A DNA stretch of 64,000 nucleotides from Owenia fusiformis (taxonomy: Eukaryota; Annelida; Polychaeta; Sabellida; Oweniidae), in the NCBI GenBank assembly GCA_903813345.2, contig CAIIXF020000002.1:1898001-1962000 (forward strand), in the 5' to 3' direction. Below are positions 12,001 through 23,280 of this stretch, one piece after another. A program made the translations under genes and the position numbers. The notes beneath the pieces were generated by a model. That model saw nothing but the letters and a program-made list of their open reading frames with translations, made no database searches and was not told where the DNA came from. Position 1 is the stretch's first letter. Each line of letters opens with the position of its first letter.

Positions 12001-15000
12001 TCATGTTTTATGATTATTGAGCAGCTGTGTATCGTGGATAATTGTGTATGTGAAAAGTAGCATACATGGTGGGATGGTCTTCTGATAATTGGAGTTTTCT
12101 ACGAGAATCTTATTTGCCATAGCAACAGGGCACGGTACGGCCATCTGAATCAAATAGTACATTGGTACATAATGTAGCCGACATGAAAATTACAGACTGA
12201 GAACAATGGTCTAAGACTGTTTTAGCCGACATGGTCGACTAAAACAGTCTTAGACCATTGTTTTCAGTCTGTAATTTGTCCATGAAATGGAAGGGTATAT
12301 GCCATTTTGAGTATCACGCCGAAAATGGTAAAGGTCATTGCTAGCTAAAAACTAAAGTATGTTTAGATTTGAAGGATGATTTATGACCAATAAGAGCTGA
12401 AATATGGTTTATGGGCAATAAGAATGGCGACCATTTTGAATTGCCAAAACTTGTTTACATAAAGGCCAACCTATGAAATAAGGTACCTGTGTAATTTCGA
12501 GTACATTGCCGAACAATTTTGGAGCAATGACCAAAAAAAGCTAAATAACATAAAATAAAGTATTTGCACAAGTTTAGTTGATTGATTGAGCTATATTAAA
12601 AATATGACCAAAATAGCTGAATATGATTTTACGGCATTAAATGATGCGGTCATTTTGAACACAAGTCATCTTTAATATTAAAATAATTAACAAAACAACT
12701 CAAAACTAATATGGTACCAATAGCGATTATAGTTCTGTCTTTGATTTAATTACAAAGTGGCTCGATAGACGGACGGACAAACAGACATACAGATCGGACA
12801 TACGGGCGAGTGATTTATAGAAGCTCAACATTTGAAACATTAAAACAACATAACAACATATAGGGCAGTATTTTATTTGAATGCATTGCAGTCATATTTT
12901 GATACCAATATGGAAATTTGTCAAAAGCATTTCGAATGAACAATTTTATCATTGATCACTTTTGATTTTACAAGACACAATTAAGCGATTGTGTCAGATT
13001 ATCATTACATCACAAACTATGTTTACCAAAATATGAAATGTATCAATAAAATACAATGTCCTTTGCGTCCACATATTCTAAAACCGTTAGAGATATTGTA
13101 TACTTACAACTTTCAAGCGTTATAGCACAAGACTGATTATCAACAGGAAAATATTGCAGGTCCATCGGACAGCCCAATTTGAGAGACAGTCTAAAAATAA
13201 AATATTGGGAATAACAATATATCTATCCACAAAAAATCGAGTATGAAAATGCAAAAAAAGCAATAAGAAAGTGCCAGGCATAGCAAAGATAGGATCAGAC
13301 TAAAATAAAGATTACCATGCACGACAATACGATAGTCTACAATAAAGTCTTCAATCTACAGTCTACAATTAAGGAAAATTGGATATTTGTTTTATAAGCA
13401 GCCTTATAACAGACACCATTAATGAAAATGGGATGAATTGAATAACCCCGTGACAGAAGAAATTGTAAAATAATAAAAGTATATGAGCATTCTTATACAA
13501 ACAATGAACATAGGGTACCTGATTTATAACCCTCTTCATGTGATCAATATCTGGTAAATACCTGTGGATGTTTACCTTAGTATGTTTATTGAGCACCGCA
13601 TTGTTACTAGTGAACTGTTATTGTTTCCCTTTTATTGATGTTCGATGTCATGTCAATACTTATCTTTTGATTTATTCCGTGACATTATGCCATGGGATTA
13701 GTTGTCTTGAATTTTCTTAAAATTATCTGGCAAAAGGAGGGAAATCAATGCTTACTGTAATGTTCATTGGAAAACATTTGGTCAATTATGGTCAAATGGT
13801 TATTGGTCAATAATGAAAGGGATAGTTGAATAGTGTGTTCATGATGTATGGTTTGGAATTATAGGTAGCAGTCGGGAGCTTCGCTATCTGACTGAAATTT
13901 TATTTCGTCATACAATGTGCACCTTTCACCGCTTATTAGGAGGCCCCCCGGCAGGGGCCTCCTATCAATTTTGTAGATATTATTCTTTATTAGGAGGCCC
14001 CATCGGGGGGCCTCCTATCAATTTTGTAGATATTATTCTTTATTATTATTCTTTATTAGGAGGCCCTCCTGAAAGGGCCTCCTATAGCTTTTGTAGCTTT
14101 TCTTTATTCTTATTCTTATTATTATTCTTTCAAAGCAGTTTTCTCCTACTTTCAACTAGCTTTCAACTTTCTACTATATGCTCCTACTAGATACCTGGTT
14201 TCATCTTGATGGGAAAATATTTCATATCTAGGTCAATGTCAAAGGTCAAAATCTAGGTCAAATCTAAGCTTTTTTTCAAGTTTCTCAAGTTTGTCATTAT
14301 ACTTCATTATTTCTTGCGATGAATTAAACTGAAACTACATTTAAGTATTCTCTACAAATTGTTCACTATATGTCAGCATTAAATTTTTACCGTTTTTGAG
14401 ATATTTGACGTCAAAAAACAGTCAAAAGAGGTCATTTTTCAACTTGCTTCAATCTGACCAAATTTTTTTTTAAAAATCATCTACAAGTTCCCAGGAGTCC
14501 AAATCTGACTTCAAATTTGACCTTTGACCTTTAGTTGACCTTCAGTGACCTTCGAAAGGTCAGAAAAGTTGATTTTTCAAATTGAGTCTTTGGATTCAAA
14601 TTTAGGTCAGTCTAATTACAAAAAGCCTACTGAGGTCTAAAAAAGTAAAAATTTCAAGGTCAAAGGTTAAGGTCATTAAAGTAGGTCACAAACTGTGCTA
14701 TCTAAGTTTCTCATGGTTCAAGACTACAAATCAATATTTTTAATTGAAAGTCAAGATATACATTTCTCTAAGGGTTCTACACATATTAGTCATTGACTAT
14801 TTATTAAAATTTTGTCCCAGTTTTGATATATAAGAGCTCAAAAACTGAAAAAGGTCAATTTTTCAAAGTTTATAAGGTCAAACTTTAACTTGCTTCAAAT
14901 TCACCAAACTTTTTTTTAAAAATCATCTACAACTTCTCAGGAGTTCATATTTAACCTCGGATTTGACATTTGACCTTTAGTTGACCTTCAGTGACCTTCG

Positions 15001-18000
15001 AAAGATCAGAAAAGTTGATTTTTCAAATTGAGTGTTTGGATTCATATTTCAGTATTTAGGGTTAGCCTAATCATAAAAGACCTACTGAGCTCTAAAACAG
15101 TAAAATTTTCAAGGTCAAGGGTCACGGTTATCAAATTAGGTCAAAGGTCAAAATCTAGGTCAAATCTAAATTTTTTTCAAGTTTCTCAACTTTGTCCTTA
15201 TACTTCATTATTTCTTGCGATGAATTAAACTGAAACTACATTTTAGTATTCTCTACAAATTGTTCACTATATGTCAGCATTAAATTTTTACTGTTTTTGA
15301 GATATTTGACGTAAAAAAAACGGTCAAAAAAGGTCATTTTTCATCTTGCTTCAATCTGACCAAATTTTTTTTTATAACTCATCTACAAGTTCCCAGGAGT
15401 CCAAATCTGACCTCAGATTTGACCTTTGAACTTTAATTGACCTTGAATGACCTTCGAAAGGTAAGAAAAGTTGATTTTTCAAATTGAGTCTTTGGATTCA
15501 AATTTAGGTCAGCTTAATTACAAAAGTCCTACTGAGGTCTAAAAAAGTAAAACTTTTCAAAGTCAAAGGTCAAGATCATGAAATTAGGTCACAAACTGTG
15601 CTATCTAAGTTTCGCAAAGTTCGACTACAAACCAATATTTTTAATCCGGAGTCGAAATATACACCTTCCTCTAAGGGTTGTACACATATTAGCAATTGAC
15701 TATCTAATAGAATTTTGTCCCAGTTTGAGATATAAGAGTTCAAAAGTTGAAAAAAGGTCAATTTTCAAGGTCAAATTTAAACTCGCTTCAAATTGACAAA
15801 ATCTTTTTTTGAAAATCATCTACAAGTTCTCAGGAGTTCACATCTGACCTCAGATTTGATATTTGTCCTTTAGTTGACCTTCAAATTGTCAAAAATGCCT
15901 AAGAGGGCCTCCCTGAGATTGCTTGCAATCTTCAAAAGTCTAGTTTATTCTTCCTCCCTCTTTTTCTCCTACTTCCGACTAACTTTCAACTAGCTACTAC
16001 ATAGTCCTACTAGGGACCTTAGCTGAACTTGGTGGGAAAGACCTTTATATCTAGGTCAAGGTCAAAGGTCAAAATCTAGGTCAAATCTAAGCTTTTTTTA
16101 AGTTTCTCAGATTTCGTCCTCATACTTCATTATTTCTTGCGATGAATTAAAATGTAACTAGATATAAGCATTCTCTACAAATTGCTCACTATATGTACGC
16201 GTTAATTTTTTACCGTTTTTGAGATATTTGACGGCAAAAATCGGCAAAAATCGGTCATTTTTCAACTTGCTTCAAATGAACCAGGATTTTTTTTAAAAAT
16301 CATCTACAAGATCTCAGGAACTCAAATATGTCCTTACTTTTGACCTCCGACCTTTGGTTGACCTTCGGTGACCTTCGAAAGGTAAAAAAAGTTGTTTTTT
16401 CAAATTGATTTTCTGGATTCAAATTTAGGTATATTTGATCACAAAGGACCCACTGAGGTCTAAAAATGTAAAATTTGCAAGGTCAAAGGTCAAGGTCATC
16501 AAACTAAATCACAAACTGTGTTTTCTAAGTTTCTCAAAATTGGAGACTACAAATCAATATTTTTTCATGAAAGTCAGGATAAATATTCCTCTATAGGTTC
16601 TACACATATTAGCAATTGACTATTTATTAAAATTGTGTACCAGTTTTGAGATATTGGAACTCAAAAACTGAAAAAAGGTCAAATTTCGAAACTTTTCAAG
16701 ACTAAATTTCAACTTGCTTCAAATTGACCAATTTTTTTTTTAAAACTCATCTACAAGTTCTCAGGATTCCAAATCTAACCTTACTTTTGACCTTTGACCT
16801 TTGGTTGACCTTCAGTGACCTCCGAAAGGTCAAAAAGTTGATTTTTCAAATCGATTTTCTGGATTCAAATTTAGGTATATTTATTCACAAAAGACCTTCT
16901 GAGGTCTAAAAAAGTAAAATTTGCAAGGTCAAAGGTCAAGGTCATCAAACGAAATCACAAACTGTGTTTTCTAAGTTTCTCAAAATTGGAGACTACAAAT
17001 CAATATTTTTAAATGAAAGTCAGAATATATATTCCTCTACTAAAGGTTCTACACATATTAGCAATTGATTATCTATTAAAATTTGGCTCCAGTTTTGAGA
17101 TATTATAGCTCAAAAACTGAAAAAAGGTCAAATTTCGGAATTTTTCAAGGTCAAATTTCAACTTGCATTTATTCGACCAAACCTTTTTTAAAAATCATCT
17201 ACAAGTTGTCTGGAGTTCATATATGACCTTGTATTAGAGATTTGACCTTTGGCTGGCCTTTGAATGTTCAGAAACGAATATAGGGCCTCCGTAAGATTGC
17301 TTGCAATCTTAGATCGTTATTATTTATTCTTCCTCCCTCTTTTTCTCCTACTTCCAACTACCTTTTAACTAGGTACTACATAGTCCTACTAGGGACCTGG
17401 GCTGAACTTGGCGGGAAAGGAATTTTTATCTAGGTCAAGGTCAAAGGTCAAAATCTAGGTCATCAAACTAAATCACAAACTGTGTTTTCTAAGTTTCTCA
17501 AAATTGGAGACTACAAATCAATATTTTTTCATGAAAGTCAGGATATATATTCCTCTATAGGTTCTACACATATTAACAATTGACTATTTATTAAAATTGT
17601 GTACCAGTTTTGAGATATTGGAACTCAAAAACTGAAAAAAGGTCAAATTTTGAAAATTTTCAAGACTAAATTTCAACTTGCTTCAAATTGACCAAATTTT
17701 GTTTCAAAACTCATCTACAAGTTCTCAGGATTTCAAATCTGACCTTACTTTTGACCTTTGACCTTTTATTGACCTTCAGTGACCTCCAAAAGGTCAAAAA
17801 AGTTGATTTTTCAAATCGATTTTCTGGATTCAAATTTAGCTATATTTATTCACAAAAGACCTTCTGAGGTCTAAAAAAGTAAAATTTGCAAGGTCAAAGG
17901 TCAAGGTCATCAAACTAAATCACAAACTGTGTTTTCTAAGTTTCTCAAAATTGGAGACTACAAATCAATATTTTTTCATGAAAGTCAGGATATATATTCC

Positions 18001-21000
18001 TCTATAGGTTCTACACATATTAACAATTGACTATTTATTAAAATTGTGTACCAGTTTTGAGATATTGGAACTCAAAAACTGAAAAAAGGTCAAATTTTGA
18101 AACTTTTCAAGACTAAATTTCAACTTGCTTCAAATTGACCAAATTTTGTTTCAAAACTCATCTACAAGTTCTCAGGATTTCAAATCTGACCTTACTTTTG
18201 ACCTTTGACCTTTTATTGACCTTCAGTGACCTCCAAAAGGTCAAAAAAGTTGATTTTTCAAATCGATTTTCTAGATTCAAATTTAGCTATATTTATTCAC
18301 AAAAGACCTTCTGAGGTCTAAAAAAGTAAAATTTGCAAGGTCAAAGGTCAAGGTCATCAAACTAAATCACAAACTGTGTTTTCTAAGTTTCTCAAAATTG
18401 GAGACTACAAATCAATTTTTTTTACTGAAAGTCAGAATATATATTCCTCTAAAGGTTCTACACATATTAGCAATTGATTATCTATTAAAATTTGGCTCCA
18501 GTTTTGAGATATTATAGCTCAAAAACTGAAAAAAGGTCAAATTTCAGAATTTTTCAAGGTCAAATTTCAACTTGCATTAATTCGACAAAATCTTTTTTAA
18601 AAATCATCTACAAGTTGTCTGGAGTTTATATATGATCTTAAATTTGATATTTAACCTTTAGTTGACCTTCTAATTGGCAATGCCTACAGGGCCTCCGTAA
18701 GATTGCTTGCAATCTTCTAGTTATAATTAAAGCCCGCCATCTCGAAGGGTGTCTTGTACAAAATCGTCAGTCTCCGTTCCCTCTCAAAATGTATTGTTTG
18801 AAGGACAATGTAAGTTACTGAACAGAAGTACAATACAGATATGGCATTCTCCCATGTACCGGTATTCAGAAACCACATACAAACTCCGCACTACCATATT
18901 CCTCCTGTACAAGAGAGGTAGATAGGGGGAGGGGGGGGGGGTTGGAGGGTCATAGAGATTAAACGCCAGAAGAACAAAGCAATACATTTTAAGAAACAAA
19001 TTAGCTGACCTCTGACTGTAAAGAATTTTTCCATCTGGCCATATCCTTAGAAGCCTATTTGGGGTTGTGATATCATGGAATTTGGCTTCTTTCTCATTGG
19101 ATACGAATGTGTCTGGGACCCATATCCTTTCGACCTGATTGTAGTTGAGCGTAAGTGAATGGTTGAAGCGTGTGAAGCTCAACCTGGGGTCTGTCCAACG
19201 CTGCCGGAAGTACGTATTCACTGAGTAGTCCTATAAAGGAGTAAAATCCGGATGACATGATTATACAGTGTCGATTGAAAATGCTCCGATATCTTATCAA
19301 GCTGTTTTTGACCGTAAATGGTTGTCCTCTTGGGCGGTTCGTTTGGGAGCTTTGTATTAATGGTACTGAACTGCAGTTAAGGGCACTGAGGTTAGATGTT
19401 AAGTCGCAAGTACTAGTATTATTGCTATTAATATGATGTACATTATACACATAAAAATAGTATCATTGCTTTATAGACCTTGAGTTTATCTCACAATGGT
19501 AAATATATCATACGGGTATTGTGAATTTTAAGGAGATTTTCGTGATTATCAAATAAAGTATTGAATTATATGGAATTATATCAACATATATATTTGTTAT
19601 TTATAATATAGAGAACGAGAAACTAGTGAACAAGGAGATGAACCTTAAGTTGGATGTCGGATGTAAAATATACTGACCATTTGTAATTCATTAATTGAGC
19701 TTATTGAATTGATTCTGATGTCAACCGTGACAGTCACCGGTTTATCTGAAAAATACAAATCAGTACATGTATACCCGCATCAAAGAGATGAGTCCGAATC
19801 GATCCATGGACTTACGGCCAAATCAGTCCCGACACCCCTTGAAAATTCGCCCCTTTAGTCCTTTTGGACAACTCAGGTCATTGCCAACTAAGTCCTAATA
19901 CCCCTGGACAACTCAGTTCATATACAGCTCAGTCCCAATACCCCCTGGACAACTCAATTCATTGTCACCTCCGTGCCGATACCCCCATTGTACAACTACA
20001 TTGTTGGATAACTCAATCCCAATACCCCCTGGACAACTCAATTCATTGTCACCTCTGTGCCGATACCCCCATGCACAACTACATTTTTGAATAATTCAAT
20101 CCCAATACCCCCATGCACAACTCAATTCATTGTCACCGCTGTGCCGATACCCCCATGCACAACTACATTTTTGGATAACTCAATCTCAATACCCCCTGGA
20201 CAACTCATTTCATTGTCACCTCTGTGCCAATACCCCCATGCACAACTACATTTTTGGATAACTCAATCTCAATACCTCCCTGGACAATTCAATTCATACA
20301 CAGCTCAGTCCCAATACCCCCATGCACAACTCAATTTATTGACAACTCAATCCCTATACTCCTAGACAATATAGTTTATCGACAACTCAGTTCCTGACTC
20401 TCGTATACACCCCTGGACCATTCAATTTACTGACAACTCAACATATGGGCAATAATGATATCTAAACTCTGAGATACAACAAATATGAACCTGAATTAAA
20501 TGTTTTAATTCTTAGATGCAGTTAAAAAATTATTTTCCTGTAACACATAACCTTAGCATACTATGGTAAAGAATAGTTGTCCGGGGGTTGTGTATGTGTT
20601 GAGTTGCACACGGGATGAGCAGTATATGTGTTGAGTTGCACATGGGATGAGCAGTCTATGTGTTAAGTTGCGCATGGGATAACCAGTCTATGTGTTGAGT
20701 TGCACATGGGAGTAGTCTATGGATTTGGTTACCGAGAGGAAAATCAGTATGTGATTGAGGTGTCCAGGGGTAGAGCAGTCCTTGGGTTGGGTTACCCAAA
20801 GGATGAACAGTCTAGGATTGTGCTATCTAGGAATTTAGCAGTCTAGCTAGCTTTGGATTGGGTTACCCTGGGGATAAAGAGTCTGGAATTTAATTGTTGT
20901 CATCGGACTGAAATTGATCTACGTTGGTTTTTATTATTATAGACAATATAAATGCGTTTTAATTGACAGATAGAGTGGCTTGTATTTCCTGTTATAACCC

Positions 21001-21592
21001 ATGAATTGTGTGGTATCTAGGTGACGTAAGTATTCAGTATCACGCACGAAGAAATACAATTATTCCAACCAGATCAAGTTTGCGCAAAGTAGATGTTCTG
21101 TTTTTCAAAAACAATACAGCAGATATCAAATTTGTTTTAATAATTGGGAATGTATTGATTGCATGCGCCATAAGTTCATACCTGTCATAATTCACGAAAC
21201 TATATCAAACTATTAGTAAATTAAAAATGTCCCTTTGATATTTAGTAGTATAGTTGGACAATCTGACATTCAGATTGAACCGTTCAGGGACTGAAGCTTT
21301 CCAAAATCGAGAGAAAACCACAGCATAATATATATATAGGGATAAGCAGTACGATGTAGACTTTTTTTTATCAATTTTGTGAAGCTACGGCCACCGTATC
21401 GCCGCCGTAGGGCAAATGCGACTAAGTCTTAAGTTAACTAGTGATTTTTGCTTACTGTCGTCAGCGAAGGGTCTGACTCGCCCATCATAGCCATTTGATA
21501 GCAAATCGTCCAAGAAGTCCTGAACTGACTGTTGTCCTCCCCTGACAGGTTGTGTGAAGGCGGGGTCCGTTGTTGCATCCGTGCCCCGTGGC
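5539..21592 (-). CDS. Glycine/glutamate-gated chloride channel-like Cys-loop receptor subunit (5' exon missing)
   Basis: Eight exons join in phase: 21592-21456, 19745-19678, 19230-19010, 13190-13108, 9984-9847, 9593-9429, 8655-8504 and 6030-5539, giving about 484 residues plus stop. All introns are GT-AG. The product is a pentameric ligand-gated anion channel subunit of the plasma membrane. Visible hallmarks: loop-A region IWVPDTF; Cys-loop [15 protein letters not shown] with 13 residues between cysteines; ESYGYTT (loop B); a second cysteine pair [13 protein letters not shown], typical of glycine and some glutamate receptors; M1 [16 protein letters not shown]; the anion-filter sequence VPAR before M2; M3 [17 protein letters not shown]4 [18 protein letters not shown]. 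An Arg in loop D (YFRQRW) fits an amino-acid ligand. Exon sizes of 68, 221 and 83 bp match those of vertebrate GABA-A/glycine receptor genes. The signal-peptide exon was not found. Subtype (glycine versus glutamate) is undecided. Confidence 0.93.
6098..6150 (+). repeat. Short degenerate TTAGGG-like tract
   Basis: In the last channel intron, just upstream of exon H, the sequence contains TTAGGGTTAAG, GGGTTAGGGTTAG and GGTTTAGGGTAAGGG. It is a short, imperfect telomere-type repeat of about 50 bp. Confidence 0.6.
8504..8655 (-). CDS. Channel exon G (end of M2 and M3)
   Basis: The acceptor TTTATAG is followed by a frame encoding [20 protein letters not shown], then [20 protein letters not shown] and [10 protein letters not shown]. 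This is the M2-M3 linker and M3 of glycine-type receptors. The exon is 152 bp, with donor AAG/GTTTGT. Confidence 0.93.
9429..9593 (-). CDS. Channel exon F (M1 and most of M2)
   Basis: It encodes [19 protein letters not shown], the M1 helix, [12 protein letters not shown] and the first half of M2, TLSLLT. The Pro-Ala-Arg just before M2 marks anion selectivity. The donor is GTTTGT. The pore position 6' is Leu rather than the usual Thr (see findings). Confidence 0.93.
9847..9984 (-). CDS. Channel exon E (138 bp, loop B to loop C)
   Basis: It encodes [12 protein letters not shown], a variable turn, [20 protein letters not shown] and the first base of the next codon. DC is the first cysteine of the second disulphide. 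The acceptor is CTACAG and the donor GTATGA. Confidence 0.9.
10436..10830 (+). repeat. Three tandem copies of a ~150-170-bp unit (channel intron)
   Basis: The core, a motif around TAGTTTTATATAACAAAGTA followed by TCAACATGGCTCTCCTT and CATAAATATCAA, occurs near 10450, 10620 and 10770. The first copy is the longest and the third is cut short. No coding is visible. Confidence 0.7.
12189..12275. repeat. Near-perfect 37-bp-arm hairpin (channel intron)
   Basis: The arm from 12189 (ATTACAGACTGAGAACAATG...) is answered by its reverse complement ending at 12275. They are separated by a 13-base loop, CCGACATGGTCGA, and only one mismatch was seen. Flanking sequence is ordinary intron. Confidence 0.85.
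13108..13190 (-). CDS. Channel exon D (83 bp, Cys-loop)
   Basis: It encodes [20 protein letters not shown], then CAITLES, the signature Cys-loop with both cysteines, and the start of loop B. The donor is GTAAGTA. The 83-bp length is the conserved size of the Cys-loop exon. A large repeat-filled intron separates it from exon C. Confidence 0.95.
13938..14083. repeat. Three tandem GC-rich hairpins AGGAGGCCC...GGGCCTCCT
   Basis: Hairpins at 13938-13963, 13992-14016 and 14058-14083 share AGGAGGCC stems with different loops. They are separated by a repeated spacer containing TTTTGTAGATATTATTCTTT (the last is TTTTGTAGCTTTTC). They sit at the left boundary of the large repeat array and contrast with the AT-rich surroundings. 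Confidence 0.85.
14095..18720 (+). repeat. Higher-order tandem repeat rich in GGTCA half-sites (channel intron)
   Basis: Three large units end near 15930, 17315 and 18720. Each ends with GGGCCTCC followed by the small hairpin AAGATTGCTTGCAATCTT. Each following unit begins with TTCCTCCCTCTTTTTCTCCT and CCTACTAGGGACCT. Inside are blocks of about 450 and 900 bp; for example ACTGTGTTTTCTAAGTTTCT recurs near 16515, 16963, 17478, 17928 and 18375. Motifs such as AGGTCAAAGGTCA and CAAGGTCAAAGGTCAAGGTC occur many times. No coding is visible. Confidence 0.85.
19010..19230 (-). CDS. Channel exon C (221 bp)
   Basis: It encodes [19 protein letters not shown], the loop-A motif [20 protein letters not shown], and [15 protein letters not shown]. 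The Arg in YFRQRW is the loop-D position that contacts the ligand carboxylate in glycine and glutamate receptors. The acceptor is TTATAG and the donor GTCAGC. The 221-bp length is the classical size of this exon. Confidence 0.93.
19678..19745 (-). CDS. Channel exon B (68 bp)
   Basis: It encodes [20 protein letters not shown] and then QM, the first beta strands of the ligand-binding domain (PVxVxVxIxIxSxxxIxE pattern). The acceptor is TTTTCAG and the donor GTCAGT. The 68-bp length equals the corresponding exon of vertebrate glycine and GABA-A receptor genes. Confidence 0.9.
19860..20420 (+). repeat. Minisatellite, ~82-bp unit (channel intron)
   Basis: Units contain ACAACTCAATTCATTGTCAC, CTGTGCCGATACCCCCATG and ACAACTACATTTTTGGATAA. 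The GTGCCGATACCCCCAT block recurs near 19975, 20060, 20142 and 20224. Open frames here are by-products of the repeat. Confidence 0.8.
20590..20890 (+). repeat. Degenerate ~33-bp minisatellite (channel intron)
   Basis: The motif TATGTGTTGAGTTGCACATG GGATGAGCAGTC (split here for length) recurs with drift. Later copies change to TTGGGTTACCC versions. Confidence 0.7.
21456..21592 (-). CDS. Channel exon A: N-terminal extracellular segment
   Basis: This is the first exon I could recognise. It encodes a Thr/Pro-rich stretch, then [20 protein letters not shown], the conserved start of the mature ligand-binding domain (helix and GYDxRxRP). The acceptor is TTGTAG and the donor GTAAGC. It ends in phase 1. 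An upstream exon with the start codon and signal peptide must exist; the acceptor phase requires it to end with two bases of a codon. Confidence 0.85.
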
Positions 21593-23280
21593 CTACAATA
21601 CATAATACAACAACATTAGAGAAGTTACGTGATATACCTGTGGGATAACTTGGACGTAACCATTTAAAAATGAACCTTTCGGGGCCCCGGGGATCAAACA
21701 CAACTACTTATACTTTCATAATTTTCCCATTTTCGAAAAAATCTCTTCGAGGGGATCATGATTCAACAGGCCATAGAGTCATCGTAGAAATTAAAACTTT
21801 TTCGTTTCGGCCGTAGAATTGTTATATCGTAGAAATAAAATACCGTAAGGCCGCCATAGCAAATGCGACTGAGGTTTTGGCCATAAAATAATCAATCATG
21901 AATATTCTGCTCGCTTTGACAATTTAGGACAGATTCTTACAGGTATTGTGTGCTTTACAAAGTTCAGAAGTTATTTGCTAATCTGAAAAGCTATTTAATT
22001 TTATCAAAAAGTAAAATCCTTCTGAACTTTTTGTACTAACTATGGATTTCATTACAATTCAAAAAATGTTTTACCAATAACTTTGTACAAACGTATATGT
22101 TTAGCTCAATACTACAATGTAAATAGTTTTATAGATAACATGTTAAATTTTATTGAATCACATGAGTGTTTCTATTTATACTTTCCAACACAGTAACTAG
22201 GGATCCAATCAACATTATCGTAGGAACACAAAACTGTACAGATTTAAACTGAATGTGTCCAATTGTTATGAATATTCACCTTGTGGATTTATTCCCAAGG
22301 CTGTGTTTCCGATACTTTTTTTGTTTTTTTTGCTCACTATTCTATTGTATTGTAATATAAATCATAAATTGTAATTCATACAAGTCTTATGATGAAATCG
22401 ATTTTTTGGTGGATTTCAACTAACTGCTAAATTAATTTCAATTATGTCTGTTATGTATATTCCATTCCAAATGCGTTCTTTGTTCCTTCTATTTATATCA
22501 CGTTTTGAAGCCTTTTCGTTCTTAGCGATGTTCATTATTTAACACAGTTATTATAAACACAAAACAAATTTATTGGTATTCAATGTGAATTTAATGTTAT
22601 CGGAGAGGGGTGCTTATTGGCGAAATTCTTGATCAACCATTTCGCTACAACCCCCCTATTATCTTCATGTTGCCCTTACCGCATCTAGATGACCCACTAT
22701 GGATTGATATATTTTTTGCTCAAATATGTTAATTTTGAATGGGTTCAATTGAATGTTTTACCTTAAATGACCCCTAGTTAGTGAATATAGACAGGTATTC
22801 TTCAAGTCCACACCATGCACTTTAGTTTAAATTGCTTTTTTACAATAAACATTGTTAAACACTTTTTATTTATTTCTTCAATTGGATAACAAGCTATTGA
22901 AGTAACCTTTAATTGGCCAATTGACGAAACAGAATTTGAGGCTTTGACTAATTCAAGTTCTATTTTGCATAGAGCAGTGTAACTCATAGAAACCGACAAA
23001 CACGATATCTCCAAGTATTATCCTTAAGTTTTATGATTATGAAAACGTTGCATAAAGCAGTATAACTCATAGAAACTGACAAACACGATATCTCTAAGTA
23101 TTATCCTTAAGTTTTATGATCATGAAAACGCATAGAAATAAGGATAACGTGTTTTTATACGCAACCATAGATGGCCGAACATACGTCAACCCTCGGAATT
23201 ACTCTCTCTCTCTTATAAATAAACAAAAGATAATGAAATCATCGCCCCTATGAAATGCAAGACGTCAAATGATCATTGTC

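Noticed and set aside
20057-20365. 102-aa ORF in the Pro/Thr-rich repeat
   Set aside because: It is a translation of the ~82-bp minisatellite.
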